A stretch of DNA of 64,000 nucleotides from Pseudomonas marginalis (GTDB lineage: Bacteria; Pseudomonadota; Gammaproteobacteria; Pseudomonadales; Pseudomonadaceae), in assembly GCF_024169655.1 (NCBI RefSeq), contig NZ_JALJWV010000001.1, positions 3,105,001 to 3,169,000 on the forward strand, written 5' to 3'. A model generated the notes under the pieces. It did no database searches and was not told the DNA's origin. It worked only from the letters and a program-made list of their open reading frames with translations. Below, piece by piece: positions 8,602-17,042 of the stretch; position 1 is the stretch's first letter; each line of letters starts with the position of its first letter. A program made the position numbers and the translations under genes.

Positions 8602-8630
8602 AAAAGGCCTGGAACACGTCCAGGCCTTTT
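8602..8630. terminator. Bidirectional intrinsic terminator
   Basis: AAAAGGCCTGG and CCAGGCCTTTT form a symmetric stem. It can end transcription from the minus-strand gene at 8660 and from the left. Confidence 0.85.
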
Positions 8631-8659
8631 CGCGTCGAGCAGCACTCGGTTGCTTGCTG

Positions 8660-8998
8660 TCAGTCTGATTGATCGGGTGTGACTTTGTCCTGGGGTTGAG
8701 CCAACGGATCCAAGGTACGCTCGCCCGTATCCTCCCGCGTTATGCCTCTATTTGACATGACCGTTTCCAGGTTCTTTACATGTATCGCTTTGTTCCACCG
8801 GACTGAGCTTACATCGTACCTAGCCGCCAGTGCTTTAACCTGTGCCAAACAAACTAAGGAAAGAGTCTCTTCACGGCTGCCGCCCTCCGCAATAATGGCA
8901 ACTTTCCACGCATCAACCTCCATCATGTGTTTGGCCCTGATCCTTCTGACGTTTTTGTGGCCACGCTTTATGTAATGTATCTCGTAATCAGTCTGCAT
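8660..8998 (-). CDS. DUF6555-like small protein
   Basis: About 112 residues. The first ~70 ('DYEIHYIKRGHKNVRRIRAK...' through '...YDVSSVRWNKA') match the pattern I know from DUF6555 proteins of Pseudomonas: a short beta strand, an amphipathic helix with 'AW', and a terminal 'V-W-K'. A hydrophilic tail of about 40 residues follows. The start is placed at the second ATG (8998); 9004 is also possible. Function unknown. Confidence 0.55.
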   Translation of the reverse strand: MQTDYEIHYIKRGHKNVRRIRAKHMMEVDAWKVAIIAEGGSREETLSLVCLAQVKALAARYDVSSVRWNKAIHVKNLETVMSNRGITREDTGERTLDPLAQPQDKVTPDQSD

Positions 8999-9060
8999 AA
9001 GCACTTGGCATTACCCTTTGATTATCACGCTTACGTTAAATACCGCTGTGAAAGCGGCAG

Positions 9061-9309
9061 TCAGCTTTTGAAGTGACAATCAAGCCAGTGGTCCAGCTCA
9101 GAGGAGGAATGGCGCTCGCGCGCAGGTACGTGAGCCAGGCTTTCCGAGACCCTGAGCCTATTTTCAGGGGTCGTGTCATAACCCCTGGTTATTAAGAAGA
9201 TCTCAATATACTCGGATGTACTAATGACTTTGTTATCAGTCACGAGCACCGCTTTCACGCTGGATTTTTCGTGTAACTCGTTTGGATATGTATATTCCAA
9301 TGGGATCAC
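9061..9309 (-). CDS. Small hypothetical protein (82 aa)
   Basis: Starts at GTG with a weak upstream site. The product is mixed alpha/beta and acidic, ending 'ELDHWLDCHFKS'. Base composition is AT-richer than its chromosomal neighbours. No family recognised. Confidence 0.45.
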   Translation of the reverse strand: MIPLEYTYPNELHEKSSVKAVLVTDNKVISTSEYIEIFLITRGYDTTPENRLRVSESLAHVPARERHSSSELDHWLDCHFKS

Positions 9310-9364
9310 CTATTCTAAGAGGGAAACTATTTTCCCTACTTTTAATATGGTCCCGTTTTTGTAG

Positions 9365-9440
9365 GCTGACTTAAAAGTCAGCTATTTTATTTTTTAATGG
9401 CGTTACATTTATATGTCAAAAATGTAACGCTCTTTATATG
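9365..9440. terminator. Two adjacent hairpins with T-rich tails
   Basis: GCTGACTT-AA-AAGTCAGC (9365-9382) is followed by ATTTTATTTTTT. GCGTTACATTT...AAATGTAACGC (9400-9430, 11-bp stem) is followed by TCTTTAT. Both read as intrinsic terminators, though no plus-strand gene immediately precedes them. Confidence 0.6.
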
Positions 9441-9576
9441 GCCCTTAAACAATCAAAAAACAGCAAGCCCACGTGTCGACAGCCAGGTAGTACGATGTAC
9501 CGAATCAACTTCGGTTTATTGAAACACTCCCCGGCATCCGGCACACTCCGGGGCTCTTGGAAAAAGGAATTTACCG

Positions 9577-9831
9577 ATGCCATTCTCATTGGAAGAAAGA
9601 ACTGCGTTGCTCGCACTCAAGGGCGTAGGCCCCACAGTGATTACCCGGCTTGAACAGATGGGCATCGAATCGCTGGACGCTCTCAGCCAATCACACGTGG
9701 GAGACATCCTGGCCCAGGCCTCTGCGGCATTAGGCTCGACATGCTGGAAGAACAGCCCTCAAGCCCGCGCAGCAATCACTGCGGCCGTGGCACTTGCGAG
9801 AAACGAGCGCGCACGCAACCCTCACGGGTAA
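9577..9831 (+). CDS. Helix-hairpin-helix domain protein (84 aa)
   Basis: AAAAGGAA lies before the ATG. Residues 8-35 ('RTALLALKGVGPTVITRLEQ') form a helix-hairpin-helix with the GVGP turn used for non-sequence-specific DNA contact. The rest is helical and Ala-rich with a lone 'TCW'. It resembles the short Pseudomonas HHH (pathogenicity-locus Cdd1-like) proteins. Role unknown, probably DNA-associated. Confidence 0.7.
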   Translation: MPFSLEERTALLALKGVGPTVITRLEQMGIESLDALSQSHVGDILAQASAALGSTCWKNSPQARAAITAAVALARNERARNPHG

Positions 9832-9881
9832 GCGCGTTCACTCGCTTCCCGCAGGGGTTGCTTGTTGACTGCCTGGCGGAT

Positions 9882-10340
9882 CTAGCGTGGTTTCATTGCA
9901 GACAGCACGATTGATTCGACGAGACGCCGAACGGCGACGAACTTGTGCTCGTTTGGCGTATTCCTCTCGTTGTAGAGCACCGGGCCGCTGTCACTCTCCC
10001 AGACATCGCCATCCTTCAGAATCCGAAACGCCCAGATTTCCGGCCAGGCGTCTCTTCCCTGCTCGTCCAGCGTGTGCTTGCGAAGCACCACACGACCAAA
10101 GGTGCCGCTGCCCTCATTGGCATAGAGCAGATTCGCTCTGACCAAACCGAAGTGGCCTTCAACCTGGAAGTAACCCTCTGGCGGAACGGAAAAGCTCACG
10201 CCAAAACGGCTGTGCGTAGACGCGAAGAGTTCAGAAAGACGTGCTCGCAACCCTTCGGTGTACTGCGCAACGTCCTCGATATCCTGGACGACATGACCGA
10301 TACCGTTCAGCGACTCTTCAGCATATGCATCAAACAACAT
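9882..10340 (-). CDS. Conserved hypothetical protein (152 aa)
   Basis: A good AAGAGGAACCTGACC leader precedes the ATG. The N-terminus is a charged helix (1-45). The remainder is beta-rich ('FQVEGHFGLVRANLLYAN', 'WAFRILKDGDVWESD') and resembles a small ligand-binding or immunity-like fold. No named family recognised. It stands alone, with a hairpin (GGTTGCC/GGCAACC, about 10380-10405) between it and treS. Confidence 0.65.
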   Translation of the reverse strand: MLFDAYAEESLNGIGHVVQDIEDVAQYTEGLRARLSELFASTHSRFGVSFSVPPEGYFQVEGHFGLVRANLLYANEGSGTFGRVVLRKHTLDEQGRDAWPEIWAFRILKDGDVWESDSGPVLYNERNTPNEHKFVAVRRLVESIVLSAMKPR

Positions 10341-10453
10341 GGTCAGGTTCCTCTTATGGCTGGATTAGCGTCGTGCCGGGTTGCCCTCGACCCGCGTGGC
10401 AACCTGCACCGAACCAGTTTGACCTGTCGGTGGCGGTCATCACTTGATCTGCG

Positions 10454-12520
10454 CTAAAGCATCGGCGAACTGCTGACTACCCGCAACGCCAGCCCTTCAT
10501 ACGCGTCCAGCGTAATGGTGAATTCCCCTTCGTCCGTCAGGTCGCCCTCGACCCGTTCATTGATGATGTCCACCACCGGTCCCGGCGCGATATTGGGCAG
10601 GTGCAGGGTTTCGGTGAGCGGCGTGCTACCGAAGTTCAGCGCGGTGATTTGCGTGCCTTTGCCGGCCGGCAGTTCGTGGACCATGATCAGCAAGCCAGGA
10701 TGTTCGACGTCCGGCACCAGGATTTGGCGACTGGCGGCGATGTCATAGGCACGGCGCACGGCGAGGATTTTCTGCAATTGCGAAGCAAACGAATCGGGGT
10801 CCTGCAATTGGCGATTGAGGCTGCCGTACAGGCTTTTCGAACGAGGCATCTGCCCAGCGGATAGCTCGGCCTGCGGGTTCAGGTCCACCAGGTCGTAGGC
10901 ACCCCGGTGAATCCAGCGGGTATCGCCATCGGCCATCAGGTGCGCGACCTCATCCGCCGCTAACGGCAATGCACCGACCAGGTCCCAGCCGGACAAGGCG
11001 AACACGCCGGGCTGCATGGCGTTGTACATCACCAAGAGCAAATGGATCTGGCGAATCTGCTCGATATCAGCCGGCGTGATCGCCTCCAGGTCACGAATGC
11101 CGAGGGCTGCCGTGATGATGCTGGCGGTGGTGCAGGACACGCCATTGGTGACGAACTTGAGGTTATACGGTGCATGTTCGCCGGCCAGGCGCTCGTACAT
11201 CTGCTCACGGATATGCTCGCGCAGGATGTTGCCGGGGAAGGTCTGCCCCTGGTAGAGGAAGCTGTCATGGGCATGTAGGGTCCAGAAATGCACGAGCTCC
11301 AGGGTCAGTTCATCATGGTTTTGCAAGGCATGGATCAGCGAGCCGGGGTCGATGCCGAGGGTGTGCATCTGGCGCAGCATCAAGCGCAGGAACTCGGTAT
11401 CGCCCATCAGCAACGCATGCTGGTACGCCGGCCGGGTGATGAAGTCGTAGGAGAGATCAGCACCGCCGTGGGACATCGAGGCGATATCGTCCACGGTCAG
11501 GTTCAGTTCCTGGAAGCTGAAACCGCCGGCCTTGCGAATCGCGCCGCCGAGCAATTGATTACCGGTGATCGACAGCGGATGGCTTTCCGACCAGGCCGTG
11601 CCGTCGAGCTTGCGCTCGACACCGAGGAAACCGTTGGCGTCCAGGCGCAGGATCTTCGCGCCCATTACATCAATCGCGTGCAGCGCATCGCCAATGATCA
11701 TTTGCTGCGCGGCAAACGATGGATCGAGCCAGTTGAGCGACGGTTGGCCCTCCTTGAAGTAATGCAGGTAGACCCAGCGCCGCGGCTTGCCATCGACGCC
11801 GATGACCACGGGCGTGGTGCTCCAGTCGGTTTCCTTCACGCCAGGCTCGAAGAAAATCACCCGCTGCAACTGACCGACGATGTAGTGCTTATCGCGCAGC
11901 GCGTCCACCTGCAGCGGGCTGAGGTTCTGCGCATCGCGCCCGCCTGCGACCTCCGGCAGCAACGGCCAGTCTTCCTCGCGGATTTCCACCATATGGTAGA
12001 GCCCCGGGTAGTCCTCGTAAGCCATCTCGGCCAGGCGGAAATCCGCGCCCTTGCCCGTGTGCGACGGGATCACATCGTCGATGATCACCGCGTTGTGGGC
12101 AGCCGCCATGCGCGTCAACGCCTGCAACTGCGCCTCGGTGCCCAACTGCGGGTCGATGTCGAAGCTGATGCGGTCGAAATTGCCATCGATGGTCGGCGTG
12201 TGTTCCGTCCCGGCCAGGCCGCCGGACTTTTTCAGCGGGCCGTTGTGAATGCCCTGGATACCGATCTTCGACAAGGCATGCCACAGGCTTTCATCGCCCA
12301 GCGCCTCCAGCACCGTGCCATTTTCACGCGTGACAATCGACGCCGGGTACGCGGTAAACCACACCGACGACAAGGCTGACGCATCGCGCGGCCGGGTGTG
12401 CGCATACGGCTGTTGCCACATGCGGCCTTGCCCCGAGTAGAGCTTGGCCCGTTGACGCGCCGCGTGCAGCATCGACTGTTGCACCAGCCAGTTCACATGA
12501 TCGTTGTCCGCCGCCGTCAT
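10454..12520 (-). CDS. treS: Trehalose synthase (maltose alpha-D-glucosyltransferase), GH13
   Basis: A cytoplasmic GH13 enzyme that interconverts maltose and trehalose. The 688-residue length and sequence closely follow the P. stutzeri-type TreS as I remember it. GH13 catalytic signatures are visible: nucleophile in 'ILRLDANGF', acid/base in 'FSFQELNLT' and the transition-state pair in 'LQNHDELT'. A C-terminal beta domain ends '...[14 protein letters not shown]'. The frame extends to 12694 but would overlap the upstream regulator. The ATG at 12520 ('[13 protein letters not shown]') matches the family start, though its ribosome site is weak. No maltokinase domain is fused. It is transcribed in the same direction as the PAS-AraC gene. 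Confidence 0.88.
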   Translation of the reverse strand: MTAADNDHVNWLVQQSMLHAARQRAKLYSGQGRMWQQPYAHTRPRDASALSSVWFTAYPASIVTRENGTVLEALGDESLWHALSKIGIQGIHNGPLKKSGGLAGTEHTPTIDGNFDRISFDIDPQLGTEAQLQALTRMAAAHNAVIIDDVIPSHTGKGADFRLAEMAYEDYPGLYHMVEIREEDWPLLPEVAGGRDAQNLSPLQVDALRDKHYIVGQLQRVIFFEPGVKETDWSTTPVVIGVDGKPRRWVYLHYFKEGQPSLNWLDPSFAAQQMIIGDALHAIDVMGAKILRLDANGFLGVERKLDGTAWSESHPLSITGNQLLGGAIRKAGGFSFQELNLTVDDIASMSHGGADLSYDFITRPAYQHALLMGDTEFLRLMLRQMHTLGIDPGSLIHALQNHDELTLELVHFWTLHAHDSFLYQGQTFPGNILREHIREQMYERLAGEHAPYNLKFVTNGVSCTTASIITAALGIRDLEAITPADIEQIRQIHLLLVMYNAMQPGVFALSGWDLVGALPLAADEVAHLMADGDTRWIHRGAYDLVDLNPQAELSAGQMPRSKSLYGSLNRQLQDPDSFASQLQKILAVRRAYDIAASRQILVPDVEHPGLLIMVHELPAGKGTQITALNFGSTPLTETLHLPNIAPGPVVDIINERVEGDLTDEGEFTITLDAYEGLALRVVSSSPML

Positions 12521-12606
12521 AAGCCCATTACCTGTCGTCGTGAAAAGGTTACTCGTAAGCATAGGAGCGGCGACCGGGGCTATTCGTTGCATCGCAATGC
12601 CGGCGA

Positions 12607-13374
12607 CTAGCCCAACTGGCGGTACTGCCTGGGCGTAAACCCCGTCGACGCCTTGAACTGGCGGGTAAATGCACTGTGGTCGGTATAACCGCACTGCAGC
12701 GCCACGTCGGTGATCGGCAGGTCGCCGTGCAGCAAGCGGTGAGCCTGTTCCAGGCGCGCTTTCTGGATCATCTGCCGCGGCGTCAGGTGGAACACGCGCT
12801 TGCAGTAACGCTCCAGTTGCGCCACGGAAATCCCGGCGATCCGTGTCAGTTCACCCACGGTCACGCGCCGATTGAAGTGCCTGCGAATGTGCTCGTCCAC
12901 AGCGGCCAGGCGTTGGTAGGCCGGGTGGGCTTGGCTGGCTGACTGCAGGTCGACCGAGATCCCGGCCAGGCCGATAATCTGGTCGACATGGTTGTACAGC
13001 GGCCATTTATGGGTCAGGCACCAGCCCGGTTCGCGGCTGCCATACAGATGCAATTCGAGCTGATCCGCCAGGACAAACCCCTGCTGCAGCACCCGCCGAT
13101 CCTGTTCGGTATAGCCCGGCCCCAGTTGCGCGGGGAACACCTCGGCGCTGGTTTTGCCCAGCAGCGGTTCTAGTTGCTTGAGCCCGCAACGTTGCACCAA
13201 GGTGCGGTTGGCGAGCACATAACGGGCGTCGAGATCCTTGATGAAGATCGCTGCATTGGGGATCACATCCAGCATCGGCAACAGTTGCATGACGCCGGCC
13301 AACAACTGCTCGATGCTCTGCGGGCGATTCGCCTCACTCCCTTGGCACAGGGCTGCAAACGCGCTCTGCAACAT
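12607..13374 (-). CDS. PAS-domain AraC-family transcriptional regulator
   Basis: 255 residues. The N-terminal half carries a PAS-like domain ('[29 protein letters not shown]' region, about 37-135). The C-terminal half is an AraC double helix-turn-helix with '[20 protein letters not shown]' and '[21 protein letters not shown]'. The frame opens at 13467, but the ATG at 13374 has GGAGG nine bases upstream. It is divergent from the hydroxyproline operon across about 220 bases, so it is likely that operon's regulator. Whether it also affects treS, which lies downstream on the same strand, is unknown. Confidence 0.85.
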   Translation of the reverse strand: MLQSAFAALCQGSEANRPQSIEQLLAGVMQLLPMLDVIPNAAIFIKDLDARYVLANRTLVQRCGLKQLEPLLGKTSAEVFPAQLGPGYTEQDRRVLQQGFVLADQLELHLYGSREPGWCLTHKWPLYNHVDQIIGLAGISVDLQSASQAHPAYQRLAAVDEHIRRHFNRRVTVGELTRIAGISVAQLERYCKRVFHLTPRQMIQKARLEQAHRLLHGDLPITDVALQCGYTDHSAFTRQFKASTGFTPRQYRQLG

Positions 13375-13594
13375 CACTTCGGCCCTCCACTTTGCGCCTC
13401 GACGTCCAGCAGATTGCCGCATGCACAGGACGCTGTCGAGCGCGGAGAACTGTGCTGAATTCGTCATCCGACACAGCGCAAAACATCAATCGCCAGCAAC
13501 GCCGATGCGTTCACGATAGCGCCACTGCCTGCCTATCCCGTCACTCACAGGAAGGCGCCCGCTGCGCCCGGCTCAGCCCTGAATGGAGCGCGTC

Positions 13595-14521
13595 ATGAAA
13601 CGACTGCACGTCATCGACTCTCACACCGGCGGCGAACCCACGCGCCTGGTGATGGATGGATTCCCTGCGCTGACCGGCACCAGCATCGCCGCGCAACTCG
13701 ACAGCCTGCGCACCCACCACGACCAGTGGCGCCGCGCCTGCCTGCTGGAACCACGGGGCAACGATGTGCTGGTGGGCGCGCTGTATTGCGCGCCGGTCAC
13801 GCCAGGCGCCCTATGCGGCGTGATCTTCTTCAATAACGCGGGCTACCTCGGCATGTGCGGCCACGGCACGATCGGCCTGGTTGCTTCGCTGCACTATTTA
13901 GGGCGCATTGCGCCCGGCGTGCATACCATCGACACCCCGGTCGGCCCAGTGGCGGCCACGCTGCACGAGGACGGCGCCGTGACCCTGTGTAACGTGCCGG
14001 CCTACCGTTTTCGCCAACGGGTAGCGGTGGCCGTGCCGGGCCATGGCGTGGTCCATGGCGATATCGCCTGGGGCGGCAACTGGTTCTTCCTGGTCTGGGA
14101 ACACGGCCAGGCGCTGCAGATGGACAACGTCGACGCCCTGACCGACTACACCTGGGCGATGCTCAAGGCCCTCGAAACCCAGGGCATCCGGGGTGAACAC
14201 GGCGCCCTGATCGACCACATCGAGTTGTTTGCCGACGACGCCCACGCCGACAGCCGCAACTTTGTCATGTGCCCGGGCAAAGCCTACGACCGCTCGCCCT
14301 GCGGCACCGGCACCAGCGCCAAGCTCGCCTGCCTGGCCGCCGACAACAAACTCGCCCCGGGTGAAACCTGGGTACAAGCGAGCATTACGGGCAGCCAGTT
14401 CGAAGGCCGCTATGAATGGGACGGCGAACGCGTGCGCCCGTTCATCACCGGCCGCGCCTACATGACCGCCGACAGCACCCTGCTGATCGATGAGCAGGAC
14501 CCTTTCGCCTGGGGCATCTGA
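13595..14521 (+). CDS. 4-hydroxyproline 2-epimerase (proline racemase family)
   Basis: Interconverts trans-4-hydroxy-L-proline and cis-4-hydroxy-D-proline, the first catabolic step. 308 residues. Both catalytic cysteines of the family are present: C88 in 'GMCGHG' and C236 in '[10 protein letters not shown]', which is the hydroxyproline-epimerase arrangement. The start at 13595 has GGAG six bases upstream; an earlier in-frame ATG at 13583 overlaps that site. It is first of three tightly linked genes with the deaminase and oxidase. It corresponds to LhpA of P. aeruginosa. Confidence 0.92.
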   Translation: MKRLHVIDSHTGGEPTRLVMDGFPALTGTSIAAQLDSLRTHHDQWRRACLLEPRGNDVLVGALYCAPVTPGALCGVIFFNNAGYLGMCGHGTIGLVASLHYLGRIAPGVHTIDTPVGPVAATLHEDGAVTLCNVPAYRFRQRVAVAVPGHGVVHGDIAWGGNWFFLVWEHGQALQMDNVDALTDYTWAMLKALETQGIRGEHGALIDHIELFADDAHADSRNFVMCPGKAYDRSPCGTGTSAKLACLAADNKLAPGETWVQASITGSQFEGRYEWDGERVRPFITGRAYMTADSTLLIDEQDPFAWGI

Positions 14522-14562
14522 GCCCCGCGCTATGTGACTAAGCATTCCAAGGAGTCAGTACC

Positions 14563-15510
14563 ATGAGCGACAACATCTTCACCGGCTGCATCCCCGCGCT
14601 GATGACCCCGTGTACCGCCGCGCGCGAACCGGACTTCGACGCGCTGGTCGCCAAGGGCCGCGAATTGATCGATATCGGCATGAGTGCCGTGGTGTATTGC
14701 GGGTCGATGGGCGATTGGCCGTTGCTCACCGAAGCCCAGCGCCAGGAAGGCGTGGCGCGCCTGGCGGCCGCTGGCGTGCCGACCATCGTCGGCACCGGCG
14801 CGGTCAACAGCCGTGAAGCGCTGTCCCACGCGGCACATGCGGCCAAGGTCGGCGCCCAGGGGTTGATGGTGATTCCCCGCGTGCTGTCGCGGGGGGCGTC
14901 GGCGACCGCGCAAAAGGCCCACTTCGCAGCGATCCTCGATGCTGCGCCCCACCTGCCGGCGGTGATCTACAACAGCCCCTACTACGGCTTCGCCACCCGC
15001 GCCGAGCTGTTCTTCGAACTGCGCCGCGAACACCCGAACCTGATCGGCTTCAAGGAGTTCGGCGGTGGTGCCGACTTGCGCTACGCCGCCGAATACATCA
15101 CCTCCCAGGACGAAAACGTGAGCCTGATGGTCGGCGTCGATACCCAGGTGGTCCACGGTTTCGTCAACTGCAACGCCACGGGCGCCATCACCGGTGTCGG
15201 CAACGCCCTGCCACGGGAGGTGCTGCAACTGGTGGCGCTGAGCAAGCAAGCCGCCAAGGGCGATGCCAAGGCGCGTCGCCAGGCACTGGAGCTGGAAGCC
15301 GCGCTGGCGGTGCTCTCGTCCTTCGACGAAGGCTGCGATCTGGTGCTGTATTACAAGTACCTGATGGTGCTCAACGGTGACCGCGGCTACGCCCTGCACT
15401 TCAACGAAACCGACCGGCTCAGCGAGGCCCAGCGTCGTTATGCCGAAAGCCAGTACACGCTGTTCCGCCAGTGGTACGCCAACTGGTCGGCTGAACAGAA
15501 TGTCGCTTGA
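14563..15510 (+). CDS. 1-pyrroline-4-hydroxy-2-carboxylate deaminase-like, DapA/NAL family
   Basis: A 315-residue TIM-barrel protein. The family Tyr (Y136 in 'YNSPYYG') and Schiff-base Lys (K164 in 'GFKEF') are present. In hydroxyproline operons this protein deaminates and dehydrates pyrroline-4-hydroxy-2-carboxylate to alpha-ketoglutarate semialdehyde (LhpC). Linkage with the epimerase and a DadA-like oxidase supports this over true dihydrodipicolinate synthase. A clear AAGGAG lies before the ATG. Confidence 0.88.
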   Translation: MSDNIFTGCIPALMTPCTAAREPDFDALVAKGRELIDIGMSAVVYCGSMGDWPLLTEAQRQEGVARLAAAGVPTIVGTGAVNSREALSHAAHAAKVGAQGLMVIPRVLSRGASATAQKAHFAAILDAAPHLPAVIYNSPYYGFATRAELFFELRREHPNLIGFKEFGGGADLRYAAEYITSQDENVSLMVGVDTQVVHGFVNCNATGAITGVGNALPREVLQLVALSKQAAKGDAKARRQALELEAALAVLSSFDEGCDLVLYYKYLMVLNGDRGYALHFNETDRLSEAQRRYAESQYTLFRQWYANWSAEQNVA

Positions 15511-16762
15511 AACCCCAAGCGCCGACATCGCCGTGGTCGGCGCGGGCATCATCGGCGTCGCCTGCGCCTTGCAGTTGGCACGCCAAGGGCGCCAGGTCAT
15601 CGTCATCGACCCACAGCCACCCGGCATGGGCGCCTCCTATGGCAATGCCGGCCACTTGGCGACCGAGCAAGTATTCCCCATCGCCGACCTATCGATCCTC
15701 AAGCGCTTGCCCGCGATGCTGATGGACCCCATGGGCCCGCTGCACCTGGACTGGAAATACCTGCCCCGCGCCCTGCCCTGGTTTGCGCGTTTGCTGCTGA
15801 ACCTGCGCCCGGCCAGCTACCGGCGCACAGTCGCCGGGATTCGCGCGCTGAATGAAGCCAGCCTGGGCGCATGGCAGCGCTTGCTACAAGGCATCGACCG
15901 CCCGGAGCTGCTGCGCGAAGACGGCTCGTTGCTGGTGTTCGAACGGACGGATTCGCGGGGCGCCATCGACGCGTTACACCAGCGAATGGAGCAACAAGGC
16001 GTGCCCGTGGCGTTCTGGTCGAGTGAGGCCATACGCAACGCCGCGCCGCAGTTGAGCGAGCACATCCAGGGCGGGCTGTTCTTTGCGGGCACCGGGCACT
16101 TTCTCGACCCGTACCGGGTGGTGTGCGAACTGGTGAACGCCGCCAAAGCCAGTGGCGTGCAATTCCTCACCCGCAAGGTGCTCGACGGGCAGATCAACAC
16201 CCAGGGCGTTACGTTGATCACCGATCAAGGCCCGCTGACTGCACGCCAGGTGCTGATCGCCTGCGGTGCCCACTCGGCGAAACTCACCGCGGCCTTGACG
16301 GGTAAGCACGTCCCGCTGGACACCGAACGCGGCTACCACCTGATGCTGCCCCACGAACATCAGCGCCTGCCCTTCGCCGTCACCTCCCTGGAGCGCAAGT
16401 TCATCATGACGCCCATGACCGGCGGGCTACGTCTGGCCGGCACCGTGGAGTTCGCCGGTCTTGAGCGCCCGGCAAATATGCAACGCGCCTGGCAGTTGCA
16501 TCGCCTGAGCAAAGGGTTGTTCCGGCAAGACCTCAATGCGCAGGACGCCACGCCATGGATGGGGTTCCGGCCCTCGCTGCCGGACTCGCTGCCGATTATC
16601 GATCGGGTCGCAGATGGCAAGGTGCTGCTAGCGTTCGGGCATCAACATCTGGGGTTGACGCAGGCGGCGGTGACGGCAGACATCATCGCGCAACTGGCTT
16701 CAGAACGGCCGCTGCTGTCGGGTTTGCCGGAACTGGGGGGGTATCGGTTGGCGCGGTTCTAA
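15500..16762 (+). CDS. D-hydroxyproline dehydrogenase, DadA-like FAD oxidoreductase
   Basis: 420 residues. The N-terminal FAD-binding motif 'VVGAGIIGVACALQLARQG' is clear, a DAO-family substrate domain follows, and the second nucleotide-contact segment 'LLAFGHQHLGLTQA' lies near the end. It would oxidise cis-4-hydroxy-D-proline to pyrroline-4-hydroxy-2-carboxylate on the inner face of the membrane and feed the respiratory chain (LhpB role). The ATG at 15500 overlaps the deaminase stop by 11 bases, which shows translational coupling and excludes the longer upstream frame. Confidence 0.88.
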   Translation: MSLETPSADIAVVGAGIIGVACALQLARQGRQVIVIDPQPPGMGASYGNAGHLATEQVFPIADLSILKRLPAMLMDPMGPLHLDWKYLPRALPWFARLLLNLRPASYRRTVAGIRALNEASLGAWQRLLQGIDRPELLREDGSLLVFERTDSRGAIDALHQRMEQQGVPVAFWSSEAIRNAAPQLSEHIQGGLFFAGTGHFLDPYRVVCELVNAAKASGVQFLTRKVLDGQINTQGVTLITDQGPLTARQVLIACGAHSAKLTAALTGKHVPLDTERGYHLMLPHEHQRLPFAVTSLERKFIMTPMTGGLRLAGTVEFAGLERPANMQRAWQLHRLSKGLFRQDLNAQDATPWMGFRPSLPDSLPIIDRVADGKVLLAFGHQHLGLTQAAVTADIIAQLASERPLLSGLPELGGYRLARF

Positions 16763-16805
16763 GAGGCTCCGCGCCAAAAGTGCCGCGCTGAAAAATCCAG
16801 AAAGT

Positions 16806-16824
16806 TCCTACAACCCTTGTAGGA
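16806..16824. repeat. REP-like palindrome
   Basis: TCCTACAA-CCC-TTGTAGGA, the common Pseudomonas 'TGTAGGAGC' type of extragenic palindrome, single copy here. It lies in the 280-base gap between the oxidase and the LuxR regulator; nothing else was recognised in that gap. Confidence 0.55.
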
Positions 16825-17042
16825 GCGTGTTGCACAGAAGCTGCGCGATGCCTTAGCAACGCCGACGTGGCAAGGACTCCGCGCAGCCTCCCCCTCCTTC
16901 TCGCGCCGGGTTTTCACAGCCGAATTCGCCGCAGGTCTTGGCTTCATACACTGAATAAACATCACGTAACTATTCGCCCCCCCTGAGCCAAAACGTAATT
17001 GATACAACCCCAAGCGGCCTTCTTCTGCATGAGCCCGCAGCC

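Noticed and set aside
11288..12379. 363-codon plus-strand frame inside treS
   Set aside because: Antisense to a clear GH13 gene; such long frames are expected opposite GC-rich coding sequence.
14530..15627. 365-codon minus-strand frame across the hydroxyproline deaminase gene
   Set aside because: Antisense shadow with low-complexity residue content and no family likeness.
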